The position numbers were made by a program, and so were the translations under genes. Positions 1 through 8,800 of a stretch of DNA of 64,000 bases are shown piece by piece. The notes below the pieces were generated by a model. It saw only the letters and a program-made list of their open reading frames with translations. It ran no database searches and was not told the DNA's origin. Each line of letters begins with the position of its first letter. Within the stretch, counting starts at the first letter, position 1. The stretch covers positions 6,317,001 through 6,381,000 of the forward strand of contig NZ_LT629758.1 of the NCBI RefSeq assembly GCF_900104725.1, given 5' to 3'. This DNA comes from Actinoplanes derwentensis (GTDB taxonomy: Bacteria; Actinomycetota; Actinomycetes; Mycobacteriales; Micromonosporaceae).

Positions 1-503
1 TCGCCGGGACCAGCCCCGACCAGGGCGACACCCTTCAACTCGGGCGCGGCCGGCGGGCTGGCCTCCAGCACACCGGCCACCATGTCGCGCACCGCCATCG
101 CCCGGCGGCGGTCACCTCCGTCGGTCACCGCCACCGTCACCTGGCCGTGCCTGGTGACGGCCGGGGTCCACGCGGTGGCGGCGTCACGGTCGTCGGCTCG
201 TACACAGAAGATCCGGTGTTGCTCTGCCGCGACGCTGACCTGGGCCGCGGCCTCCGGGTCGTCGATCGCGACCTGGACCAGCCAGGCACCCTCGACGTCG
301 GCCGGCGCGAAGCGCCGTGGCGTCCAGACGGCCCGGCCGGCGTCGACGTGCCCCAGCAGGGTGGGGGTCAGCTCGGGCGAGACGATCTCGACCCGGGCGC
401 CCGCCGCGATCAGCGCCGGCACCCGGCGGGTGGCGACCGAGCCTCCCCCGACCACCAGCACCCGGCGACCTTCCAGACGCAACCCCAGCGGATAGATGCT
501 CAT
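1..503 (-). CDS. cysG: Siroheme/precorrin synthase, CysG type (N-terminal part; cut by window edge)
   Basis: The first 167 codons are visible. Residues about 13-30 form a Gly-rich NAD-binding loop (RRVLVVGGGSVATRR) typical of precorrin-2 dehydrogenase. The last visible residues (GVALVGAGPG, about 158-167) are the opening motif of uroporphyrinogen-III C-methyltransferase. This indicates a fused enzyme that makes precorrin-2 and oxidises it, feeding siroheme and cobalamin synthesis in the cytoplasm. The ATG start overlaps the stop of a 15-codon ORF (ATGA), which in turn overlaps the cobT stop, so translation is probably coupled to cobT. The methyltransferase domain lies mostly outside the window, so its completeness cannot be judged. 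Confidence 0.85.
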   Translation of the reverse strand, partial: MSIYPLGLRLEGRRVLVVGGGSVATRRVPALIAAGARVEIVSPELTPTLLGHVDAGRAVWTPRRFAPADVEGAWLVQVAIDDPEAAAQVSVAAEQHRIFCVRADDRDAATAWTPAVTRHGQVTVAVTDGGDRRRAMAVRDMVAGVLEASPPAAPELKGVALVGAGPG

Positions 504-564
504 TGCTCCGACACTCCCGCGCTTGTCTCCCGCGCCCCCGTGCTCATTTCTCCGACACTCCCGC
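497..564. repeat. 44-bp-spaced direct duplication of the cobT/cysG junction
   Basis: A 24 bp segment at 497-520 recurs at 541-564 with one mismatch, at a period of 44 bp. It carries the end of cobT, the Shine-Dalgarno-like GGAG and the following ATGA. Because 44 is not a multiple of three, the duplication separated the two genes and created the bridging micro-ORF. Confidence 0.8.
500..547 (-). CDS. 15-codon ORF bridging cobT and cysG
   Basis: The peptide would be MSTGARETSAGVSEQ. Its ATG overlaps the cobT stop as ATGA, and its TGA overlaps the cysG start as ATGA. The GGAG-type ribosome binding sequence just before each ATG has been duplicated along with the gene junction. The peptide tail (AGVSEQ) copies the CobT C-terminus (AGVSEK). 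No function for the peptide is implied. A role as a termination-reinitiation relay is inference. Confidence 0.35.
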   Translation of the reverse strand: MSTGARETSAGVSEQ

Positions 565-1596
565 CGCGTCGAACGTCGCCACCTCGTGCAGCACGCGCAC
601 CGCGGCCGTCACGATCGGCAGGGCCAGCACCGCGCCGCTGCCCTCACCGAGGCGCATGCCCAGGTCGAGCAGCGGTTCCAGACCCAGGTGGGCGAGGGCG
701 ACACCGGCGCCGGGCTCGGCCGACCGGTGCCCGGCGACCATCGCGGCCACCGAGTCCGGAGCGAACGCGGCGGCGGCCACCGCGGCCGACGCCGCGATCA
801 CACCATCGATGATCACCGGCACCCGGGCCGCGGCGGCACCGAGGATGAACCCGGTCAGCGCGGCGTGCTCCAGGCCGCCGACCGTGGCGAGCACACCCAG
901 CGGGTCGGCCGGGTCGGGCGTGTGCCGTTCCAGGGCGGTGGTCACCACCGCGATCTTGTGGGCGAGGGTCTCGTCGTCGATGCCGGTGCCCCGGCCGGTC
1001 GCGACGCCCGCCGAGACGCCGGTGAACGCGGCGATCAGGGCCGCCGCCGGCGTCGTGTTGGCGATCCCCATATCGCCGGTGAGCAGTGCCTTCGCTCCCT
1101 GCTCGACGAGCGCCGCCGCGACCCGGATGCCGACCTCGACCGCGGCCAGGGCCTCCTCGCGGGTCAGCGCCGGGCCGGCCGTCATGTCCCGGGTGCCGCG
1201 GCGCACGTTCGCGTCCAGCAGGTTCGGGCCGCCGTGCAGCGGAATCCGCACACCGACGTCGACCACCATCACGTCGGCGCCGGCCTGCCGGGCGAACGTG
1301 TTGACCACCGCACCGCCGGCCACGAAGTTCGCCACCATCTGCGCGGTGACCTCCTGCGGCCACGGGCTCACCCCCTGGGCGTGCACACCGTGGTCACCGG
1401 CGAACACCGCGACCGTGGCCGGCACCGGCAGCGGCGGCGGGCACACCCCGGCCAGCCCGGCCAGGCGCACCGACAACTCCTCCAGCGCGCCCAGCGAACC
1501 GGCCGGTTTGGTCAGGCGGCCCTGCAGCTCACGGGCGGCGGTCATCGCCTCGCCGTCGGGCGGCCGGATGGCGGCCAGGGTGGTCTCCAGCGTCAC
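544..1596 (-). CDS. cobT: Nicotinate-nucleotide-dimethylbenzimidazole phosphoribosyltransferase
   Basis: The 350 aa length is typical for CobT. The enzyme makes alpha-ribazole phosphate, the lower-ligand precursor of cobalamin. The motif FAGDHGVHAQGVSPWP followed by the Gly/Ala-rich NFVAGGAVVNTFA stretch is the family hallmark. GDMGIANTTPAAALIAAF (mid-protein) and the conserved acidic region near DGVIAASAA also match. The start is GTG and overlaps the cobC stop by 4 nt (GTGA), so cobC, cobT and cysG form one leftward operon. Confidence 0.93.
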   Translation of the reverse strand: MTLETTLAAIRPPDGEAMTAARELQGRLTKPAGSLGALEELSVRLAGLAGVCPPPLPVPATVAVFAGDHGVHAQGVSPWPQEVTAQMVANFVAGGAVVNTFARQAGADVMVVDVGVRIPLHGGPNLLDANVRRGTRDMTAGPALTREEALAAVEVGIRVAAALVEQGAKALLTGDMGIANTTPAAALIAAFTGVSAGVATGRGTGIDDETLAHKIAVVTTALERHTPDPADPLGVLATVGGLEHAALTGFILGAAAARVPVIIDGVIAASAAVAAAAFAPDSVAAMVAGHRSAEPGAGVALAHLGLEPLLDLGMRLGEGSGAVLALPIVTAAVRVLHEVATFDAAGVSEK

Positions 1597-2645
1597 GGTC
1601 GCTCCTCGATCACTTCACTCAGCGTCTGTACGAATCGGTCTGTGGTGGAAGTGTCGCGCACCGCGATCCGGAGCCAGTCCGGGCCCAGCCCCGGAAAGGT
1701 GTCGCCACGGCGCACCGCATAACCACGTCGGCGCAGCTCAGCGCGGATCTGGTCGGCTTCGGCCAGGCGTACCGCGACAAAAGCCGACGCCGGGGCACCG
1801 ACAACCGTGACGCTCGGCACTCGCCGCAACCGTTCCACCAGGTGGTCGCGCTGTTCGGTGAGGCGCGCCGCGATCTCGCGTTCCGCGGCGACCGCCACCG
1901 GTGACGCGCATGCGATCGCCGCAGCCAGCGCCGGTGTGGAGACCGCCCAGAGCGGTTGCGCGGCGGCCAGGCGCCGCAGCAGATCGGCGGGGCCGAGCGC
2001 GTAACCGATCCGCAGCCCGGCAAGCCCCCAGGTCTTGGTGAGGCTGCGCAGCACCACCAGGCCGGGCAGGTCGCGGCGCTCGGCCAGCGACTCCGGTTCC
2101 CCGTCGGTTCCGGCACGCCAGGTGGTGTCGGCGAACGCCTCGTCGACCACCAGCACCCGGCCCGGACGGGCCAGTTTCGCCAGGTCGTCCGCCGGGTGCA
2201 GGACCGAGGTCGGGTTGGTCGGATTGCCCACGAAGACCAGGTCGGCATCGTCCGGGACCATGACCGGGTCGAGCTGGAAGCCGTCCTCTTCACGGAGAAT
2301 CACACGCCCGACATGGTGACCCGCGTTGCGCAGGGCGGCTTCGGGCTCGGTGAACTGAGGGTGCACCACTACCGGCTTCTTCGAGGTGCGTAACGCCTGA
2401 GCGAGCAGCACGAAGGCCTGCGCCGCGCCGGCGGTCAGGAGCACTTCCTCTTTGGGCCTTCTGTGCCGATTTGCTACGGCAGTCGTTGCTTTATCGGCAT
2501 CCGGGTAGGCCGCCAGCCCGGCCATCGACTCCATGATCGGCCCCGACAGCCATCCCGGCATCGGCTGGTGACGCACGTTGACCGCGAGATCGATCAGGCC
2601 CGCCCCCACTTCGGCGTCACCGTGATGGTCGAGGTCGAAACTCAT
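1593..2645 (-). CDS. cobC: CobC-like PLP aminotransferase/decarboxylase (cobalamin pathway)
   Basis: 350 aa fold-type I PLP enzyme of the threonine-phosphate decarboxylase/histidinol-phosphate aminotransferase group. The Schiff-base lysine lies in SLTKTWGLAGLRIGY. The substrate loop VFVGNPTNPTSVLHP is also conserved. In the cobalamin pathway this family supplies the aminopropanol arm. The start was set at the ATG giving MSFDLDHHGD, because the 24 codons upstream lack homology to the family and run into the divergent PBP gene. The stop overlaps the cobT start. Assignment to cobalamin synthesis rests on operon context. A hisC-like role is the alternative. Confidence 0.87.
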   Translation of the reverse strand: MSFDLDHHGDAEVGAGLIDLAVNVRHQPMPGWLSGPIMESMAGLAAYPDADKATTAVANRHRRPKEEVLLTAGAAQAFVLLAQALRTSKKPVVVHPQFTEPEAALRNAGHHVGRVILREEDGFQLDPVMVPDDADLVFVGNPTNPTSVLHPADDLAKLARPGRVLVVDEAFADTTWRAGTDGEPESLAERRDLPGLVVLRSLTKTWGLAGLRIGYALGPADLLRRLAAAQPLWAVSTPALAAAIACASPVAVAAEREIAARLTEQRDHLVERLRRVPSVTVVGAPASAFVAVRLAEADQIRAELRRRGYAVRRGDTFPGLGPDWLRIAVRDTSTTDRFVQTLSEVIEERP

Positions 2646-2710
2646 GGCCCCAGCATGCCGGACCGTAGTGCACGCCACATCTCGGCTGTTCCGTCCGAAC
2701 ATGAGGCCTT

Positions 2711-4876
2711 TTGTCATACCTTCAAGGGGTGACGACCCGACGCCTGACCGTAGCCGGACGGATGGCCCTGCTGATCCGGGCCGGGCTGATCGCGGGCCTG
2801 GTCATCACCGGGCTCACCTACCCGTTCGCGGCCCTCGGCGGGATGGGCGTCAAAGCCGGCGCCGAAGCCCTGGAGAACATGCCCAGGGAACTCATCGAGA
2901 CCCCGCCGGCGCAGTCCACCTACGTCTACGCCAACGACGGCAAGACGCTGCTCACGATGTTCTACGAGGAGCATCGCAAACACGTCGACCTGAAAGCCAT
3001 GTCGCCGTACATGCTCAAGGCGATCGTGGCGTCCGAGGACAGCCGTTTCTACGAACACCACGGCGTCGACGCCAAAGGCGTGGCCCGCGCTTTCGTCGCC
3101 AACCAGAAAGCCGGCGGCGTCTCCCAAGGCGCTTCCACCCTGACCATGCAGTACGTGCGGATGGCCCTGCAGAACAGCGCGCGCACCCCACTGGAAGCCC
3201 TCGAAGCCACCGAACAGACGGCCGCCCGCAAACTGCGGGAGATGCGCCTCGCCATCGAAGTCGAACAGCGGCTCAGCAAAGAGGAGATCCTGGAGCGGTA
3301 CCTCAACGCCGCCTATTACGGGCACCGCGCCTACGGGGTCTACGCCGCCGCACAGGTGTTCTTCTCCAAATCCCCGCGCGACCTCACCCTCACCGAAGCG
3401 GCCCTGCTCGCCGGGCTGGTCAAAGCGCCGTCCGCGTACGACCCGGCAGTCACCAAGGACCGTAAGGCCGCCACCGAACGCCGCAACTACGTCATCGAAC
3501 AGATGCTCAAAATGAACACCATCACCGCCGCACAGGCCCTCACCGCCCGCCGCACGAAAATCAAGCTCAAACTGAGCAACCCGCCGAACGACTGCGTCTC
3601 CGTGTCGTCGAAACACAACGACTGGGGATTCTTCTGCGACTACTTCAAAAGCTGGTGGCGCGAACAACCCGCCTTCGGCCGAAACCCTCTCGAACGTGAG
3701 GAGAACCTGCGGCGCGGCGGGTACCGCATCGTCACCTCCATCGACCCGGCGATCCAGCGGTACGCGATGAAGAACATCCTCGGCAAACAACGCCGGGGCA
3801 GCCCGTTCGCCCACGGGCAGGTAGTCGTGCAACCCGGCACCGGGCGGGTCCTCAGCATGGCCGTCAACCGGCGTTACTCCCTCGACCAGGAGAAGAACGG
3901 CCGGCACAGCGACTGGCGGCAGAGCCGCGACGTCAAAGGCAACTATCCGAACACCGTCAACCCGCTGCTCGGTGGCGGCGACATGGCCGGGTACCAGGCT
4001 GGATCCACCTTCAAGATCTTCACCATGCTGGCCGCCCTCGAAGCGGGCATGCCCCTGTCGACCAGCTTCTACTCACCACAGCGGTACGTCTCCCGCTACA
4101 TCACCTCCCCCGGCCCCGCCACCTGCGGCATCCAGTGGTGCCCGAAGAACTCCAGCGAATCGATGACCGGCAACCAGAACATGTGGAGCGGTTTCGGGAA
4201 ATCGGTCAACACCTACTTCGTCCAGCTCGAACAACGTGTCGGCGCGGAAAAGGTCGTCCGGATGGCCGAACGGCTCGGACTCCGCTGGCGCACCCCCATC
4301 GACCGGAAACTCGCCACCAAGGAACACGCCTCCGAATGGGGCGCCTTCACCCTCGGCGTCAGCGACGCCACCCCCGTCGAAACGGCGAACGTCTTCGCCA
4401 CTCTCGCCGCCGAAGGCAAATACTGCGAACCCCTGCCCGTCGTCAGCATCCGCAATCCCGACGGCAGCCACGCGCTCTATCAGAAACACCTCATCGCCGC
4501 CCCCCGCTGCCATCAGGAAGTCAAAGTCAACGTGGCCCGGGCAGCCACCGACGCGGCCCGATGCGTCACCGGATACGGCTCCGCTCGCGGCGGCTGCGGC
4601 GGCTGGGGCACCTCCGAAATGGTCTACGGCATCCTGGGCCGCCCGGTGGCCGGCAAGAGCGGAACCACCGACGGCAACAAGACCGCCTGGTTCAGCGGGT
4701 ACACCCCACAGCTCGCGGCCTCCGCATTCGTCGCCGACCCCGACAACCCCGAACACGTCGTCGGCTCCGGGCGCGCGACGATGTCGAAATACACGGTCGC
4801 GCAGACGCTACGAGACGCGTTGAAAGGCGAACCCCGCGAAAACTTCAAACCCCCCACTGATAAATACGTCTGGTAG
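2711..4876 (+). CDS. Class A penicillin-binding protein (transglycosylase/transpeptidase)
   Basis: 721 aa bifunctional peptidoglycan synthase. An N-terminal membrane anchor (about 19-45) is followed by a GT51 transglycosylase domain with the catalytic ED pair (109-110) in VASEDSRFYEHHG and the SQGASTLTMQ motif (138-147). The transpeptidase domain has SxxK at S432-K435 (GSTFK), SVN at 498-500 and KSGT at 649-652. No PASTA repeats follow. The start is TTG with GAGG upstream; a GTG six codons in (2729) and an ATG at 2762 are alternatives. It is divergent from cobC, with only about 65 bp between them. Confidence 0.93.
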   Translation: MSYLQGVTTRRLTVAGRMALLIRAGLIAGLVITGLTYPFAALGGMGVKAGAEALENMPRELIETPPAQSTYVYANDGKTLLTMFYEEHRKHVDLKAMSPYMLKAIVASEDSRFYEHHGVDAKGVARAFVANQKAGGVSQGASTLTMQYVRMALQNSARTPLEALEATEQTAARKLREMRLAIEVEQRLSKEEILERYLNAAYYGHRAYGVYAAAQVFFSKSPRDLTLTEAALLAGLVKAPSAYDPAVTKDRKAATERRNYVIEQMLKMNTITAAQALTARRTKIKLKLSNPPNDCVSVSSKHNDWGFFCDYFKSWWREQPAFGRNPLEREENLRRGGYRIVTSIDPAIQRYAMKNILGKQRRGSPFAHGQVVVQPGTGRVLSMAVNRRYSLDQEKNGRHSDWRQSRDVKGNYPNTVNPLLGGGDMAGYQAGSTFKIFTMLAALEAGMPLSTSFYSPQRYVSRYITSPGPATCGIQWCPKNSSESMTGNQNMWSGFGKSVNTYFVQLEQRVGAEKVVRMAERLGLRWRTPIDRKLATKEHASEWGAFTLGVSDATPVETANVFATLAAEGKYCEPLPVVSIRNPDGSHALYQKHLIAAPRCHQEVKVNVARAATDAARCVTGYGSARGGCGGWGTSEMVYGILGRPVAGKSGTTDGNKTAWFSGYTPQLAASAFVADPDNPEHVVGSGRATMSKYTVAQTLRDALKGEPRENFKPPTDKYVW

Positions 4877-4891
4877 GCGCTCGCCTCTGGT

Positions 4892-5494
4892 CTAAGCCGC
4901 CGACGGGTGGTGGCGTGGGCGGCGCCAGAACGGATCCCGGCCGGCCAGAGCCACCGTCTGGAGCAGCAGCTCCTCCTGGGGGTCGACCGGGACCCGGGGG
5001 CCGAACAAGCCGGGGGTGCCCTCGGCCGGGCCCTGCTCCAGGAAGTCCACCAGCGCCTCGAGGACTCGCGGGTCGGCGGCGAAATCCTGCCCGGTGGCCC
5101 GGGCCAGATCCCAGCCGTGCACGACCAGCTCGTTCATCGCGACCACGCCCATCGTGGTGGCCGGCATGGTCACGCCACCGGCCAGGGCGGTGCCGGTCCA
5201 GGCGGCCTGGTCCTTCCAGGCGATGGCGAGATCGGCCAGCAGCACCGGAAGACGGCTGCGCCAATGCGGAGACAGCCCCGCTGCCGAAGGACGCGGTCGG
5301 CCGTCGGCGCCGGCCCGCTTACGGGCCGCCAAGGTGAAGGCGAGGACGAGACCCATCAGATGATCGAGCAGGGCCGCGACGGGCCAGTCCGGGCAGGGAG
5401 TCGGCCCGGCGAGATCACGGTTGTCGACGCCCAGCAGCAGCGCTCTGATCTGACGAACCGGCGGGTCGAAATCGAGCGGCACACGATCGGCCAC
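4892..5494 (-). CDS. TIGR03086-type metal-dependent (DinB/maleylpyruvate isomerase-like) protein
   Basis: About 200 aa. The motifs PCPDWPVAALLDHLMG near the N-terminus and ELVVHGWDLARATGQ in the second half carry the conserved metal-binding histidines of the DinB/MDMPI fold. In actinomycetes this fold is associated with mycothiol-dependent enzymes. The physiological substrate is unknown. AAGGAGG abuts an ATG at 5500, which is too close to be used. It sits 6 nt before the in-frame GTG at 5494, so I prefer GTG. It converges with the PBP gene, with 15 nt between the stops. Confidence 0.75.
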   Translation of the reverse strand: MADRVPLDFDPPVRQIRALLLGVDNRDLAGPTPCPDWPVAALLDHLMGLVLAFTLAARKRAGADGRPRPSAAGLSPHWRSRLPVLLADLAIAWKDQAAWTGTALAGGVTMPATTMGVVAMNELVVHGWDLARATGQDFAADPRVLEALVDFLEQGPAEGTPGLFGPRVPVDPQEELLLQTVALAGRDPFWRRPRHHPSAA

Positions 5495-5851
5495 GGTCAT
5501 CCTCCTTCGGTTGTCGTACGCCTCACGATAAGAGAGCGGTACGACACTTCCCGGACACCGATTTCCCCTTTTGCACGCAGGGCCTCTTCCGACGGCCACA
5601 CCTGATCCGCGGCCGCTTCCATACGCGAGGTCACCTCAACCATCCGGCAGCGACCCGCACGGGAAGCGCACGGATCAAGCCCCGGACCGAACGGACCGGC
5701 AGGCTCGGATCCCCCGGGCTCTTCGGGCGACTTCGGTAAATCGACGCACAGAAGCGCCACGGCCAGCCCTTCAGGTCAGCCGTGGCACGCCCATCGGGTC
5801 AGTCCGGCGATTCGGGTCAGCCCGGCAGCCCACGAGAACAGCGGTGATGCC
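5495..5851. other. Intergenic region without a supported gene
   Basis: A leftward reading frame of 87 codons crosses this stretch but has no recognisable domain, no ribosome binding site and overlaps the downstream gene. Apart from the hairpin at 5756-5786 and a few short GGGTCAG repeats (about 5793-5822), I see nothing in it. Confidence 0.5.
5756..5786 (-). terminator. Hairpin downstream of cobB
   Basis: GCCACGGC (5756-5763) pairs perfectly with GCCGTGGC (5779-5786) across a 15 nt loop. It lies about 65 nt beyond the cobB stop. There is no U-tract, so this is a candidate stem only. Confidence 0.4.
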
Positions 5852-8800
5852 TCAGCGGGTCGGCAGGTCCGACGGGCGGCCGCCCGGGGAGGGCTGGGCA
5901 CCGGCTCCCGTACCGGGGTTACCCGCCCCGGAGCTGCCCGATCCTGGGCTACCCGATCCTTGGCTGCCCGGGACGGGAGGCATGCCCTGCCGCTGGTTGT
6001 CCGGCGCGCTGGGCCCCGTCCGAAGAGTGACGCCGGGAGGCAAGCCGGGACCGGCGAAATTACCGGGGCCGGGGGAATAGCCGCCGGGGCCGGAAGGTGC
6101 GCCAGAGCCGGAAGCCGCGCCGGGACCAGCGAAGTTCCCGGGACCCGAGGGCGAACCGGAACCAGGGAAGTTGCCGGATCCCGACGGTGATCCGGGACCG
6201 GAGTAATGGCCGGACCCCGACGACGCGCCAGGACCGGAGTAGCCGCCGGGACCAGCGAAGTTCCCGGAGCCGGAAGGTGCGCCGGGACCGGAATAGTTTC
6301 CGGGGCCCGACGGCGAACCGGGAACAGCGAATTCACCGGGGCCAGGACCTGCGGGCGTGCCGGGGTATCCGGACTGGGCCTGGTTGTCGGCGGGCGGCCG
6401 CACGGAGGGCATGCCGGAGCCGGGGCTGGCGGGAGTGCCTCCATGGAACGGGATCGGCTGGGTCGGCATGCCGTGCAGGGCATTCTCCGAGCCGGGGTTC
6501 CCCGGACCGGGGATTCCCGAGCCGGGGCCGGGCCGGCCGGGGCCACCGGGGACAGGACGACCGCCTGGACGGCCCAGCGCCGGGTCGAAAGGAGTGGAAC
6601 CCGGACCACCGGGGCCGGGGTAGCCCGAACCGCGCCCGCCGTCTTCGAGGTAACCCGGGCTGGAGACTCCAGGCTCGGAGTAGCCCTGCCCTGATCCGGC
6701 AGGTTCAGTGGCAGCCCGGCCGGGCCCACCGAGATCGAAGAAGTCCGAGCCGGATCTGCCCATGTCAGGAAAGTCGAATCCGGGCCGGCCGGAGTCCGGG
6801 AAGTCAGCGCCGGACCTGGCCGAGTCGGGGCCTGACCTGGCAGGACCGGAGAAGCCCGGACCTGATCCGGTGGGACCGGGATAGCCGGAACCGGGGAAGG
6901 CGGGACTCGAGTCGTTCGGAACGAGGAGTTCAGGGCGCGGTCCGCCCCTGCCGGAGGGGTAGGAAGCAGGACCGTTCGAACCGGGGAAGTCCGGACTTGA
7001 TCCGTCCGGGCCGGGGAAGACTGCGTCCGGTCCGTCGGAGGCCGGGAAACTGGAGGACGGGAAGCTGGAGCCTGGTCCCGGCGTACCAGGGAAGCTGGAA
7101 ACCGGCCTGGAGTGACCGGGGAAGCCGGAACCGGGACCGCCCTGGCGGGAATAGCCGGGATCGGTGGCGGGCGGGCCCGAGAAACCGGGGCCGGAACCGC
7201 GGGGGCCGGAGACGACCTCGCCGGAGACGATCTCGCCGGTGATCACCGGGCCGGACGGGCCTGAGCCGTTGCGGACCGGGCTCTGGTGAACCGGGAAACC
7301 TGAGGTCTGCATCGGCTGCGCCGGCGTCCCTCCGGGGCCTTGGCCGACCGGAACACCCTGCGACGGCATGGGCTGACTGGGCGACGGCTGGCTGGGCATG
7401 GGCGGGCTCGGCACGGCCGGCGAATCGTAGCCGGGCGGCATCCCGGAACCAGGACCATTACCGGACGGCATCCCGGATCCGGAACCCTGGCCGGGCGGCA
7501 TCCCGGAACCGGAACCGTGGCCGGCCGGCTGGTGGGAACCCGGACCGGGCGACGGCGTGGTGGAGCCGGGGCCGGACGTCGACGGCTTGCCGGGATGGCC
7601 GTTCGGGGAGGCGGGCACGCCGTTGTTCGACGGCGGAGCGGACGGCATCGGGCTCTGCGGGGCCTGGGCGCTCTGCGGGCCGGCGTGCGCGGCGGCGACC
7701 ACGCGGCGGGCGATCTCGGGGGCGGCCGCCCAGTGCAGGCCCAACTGGGAGGCGTGGACCTGACGCCAGACGAAACCTTCCGGGTTGCCGCCGGACCAGG
7801 TCCAGGCCGGAGTAGCGCCGGCCCGCGGAGTGACGACGGCCCGGTGCTGCTTGTAACCGGTGATCCGGGCCCCGGCGGGAGCCAGGACGGACGTGCTGGG
7901 TGCGGTGGCCTCGCGGTAACCGGCGACGGTGTGCTCGCTGGTCGAAGCAGTGGCGTCGAGCACACCGCACATCGGACGGCCGTCCAGTTCGTGACCGAGC
8001 CACGGCAGGGCGACGCCTTCAGCGATGATCGGCCAGCCGTCCCGGGCGAACTGCGCGACCGCGGCACAGAGGCGACGGTTGGCGGAGAGTTCCTCGGCGT
8101 ACCCCTCGGGAAGTCCCGCACCCACGATCAACCCGCGCGTGCCCGGCGGCAGTGCCTCGTCGCGCAGCGGGTCCACGACCGCGACGTCCGCGCCCGCGGC
8201 GGTGAGTAGTTCAGCCGTCTCCACGTAGGTGTACGGAGCACCCTGACCACCGGCCAGAGCGATCACCGGGCGCTGGTCGAACTGGCCCTCGCCGGCCGCC
8301 TCGGCCGGGGTCCAGAGCGGGCCGGGGACCGGCGGCGCCGAGTTGGCCAGCGCCATCAGCCGGTCCATATCGAGCGAACCGGAGACCGCCTCGCCCAGGC
8401 GGCGCACCGCGCGACCGGCCTCGACGGTCCGGTGCGCGACCGGGACCAGGCCGTGGGTACGCGCGGGCAGGACGTTGGGCAGATCGCCGCGATGCAGGGC
8501 CCCGAGCACCGGCATGCCGATGTCGTCCATGGCGCTGCGCAGCATCTGTTCGTGCCGGTCGGAGGCGACCCGGTTCAGGATCACCCCGCCGAGGTGCACC
8601 ATCTCGTCGAACATCCGGAAGCCGTGCACCAGCGCGGCGAGTGAATGGCCCATCGCGGCGACGTCGACGACGAGGACGACGGGGGCACGCAGGGCGGCCG
8701 CGACCGACGCGGTGCCGTCGATCTCGGGCTGGCCGGTGAGGCTGTCGAACAGTCCCATCGCGCCTTCGATCACGGAGACCTGGGCACCGGTGGCGCCGTG

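Noticed and set aside
5497..5760. 87-codon leftward frame upstream of the TIGR03086-type gene
   Set aside because: No domain, no ribosome site, and it runs into the real gene's start.
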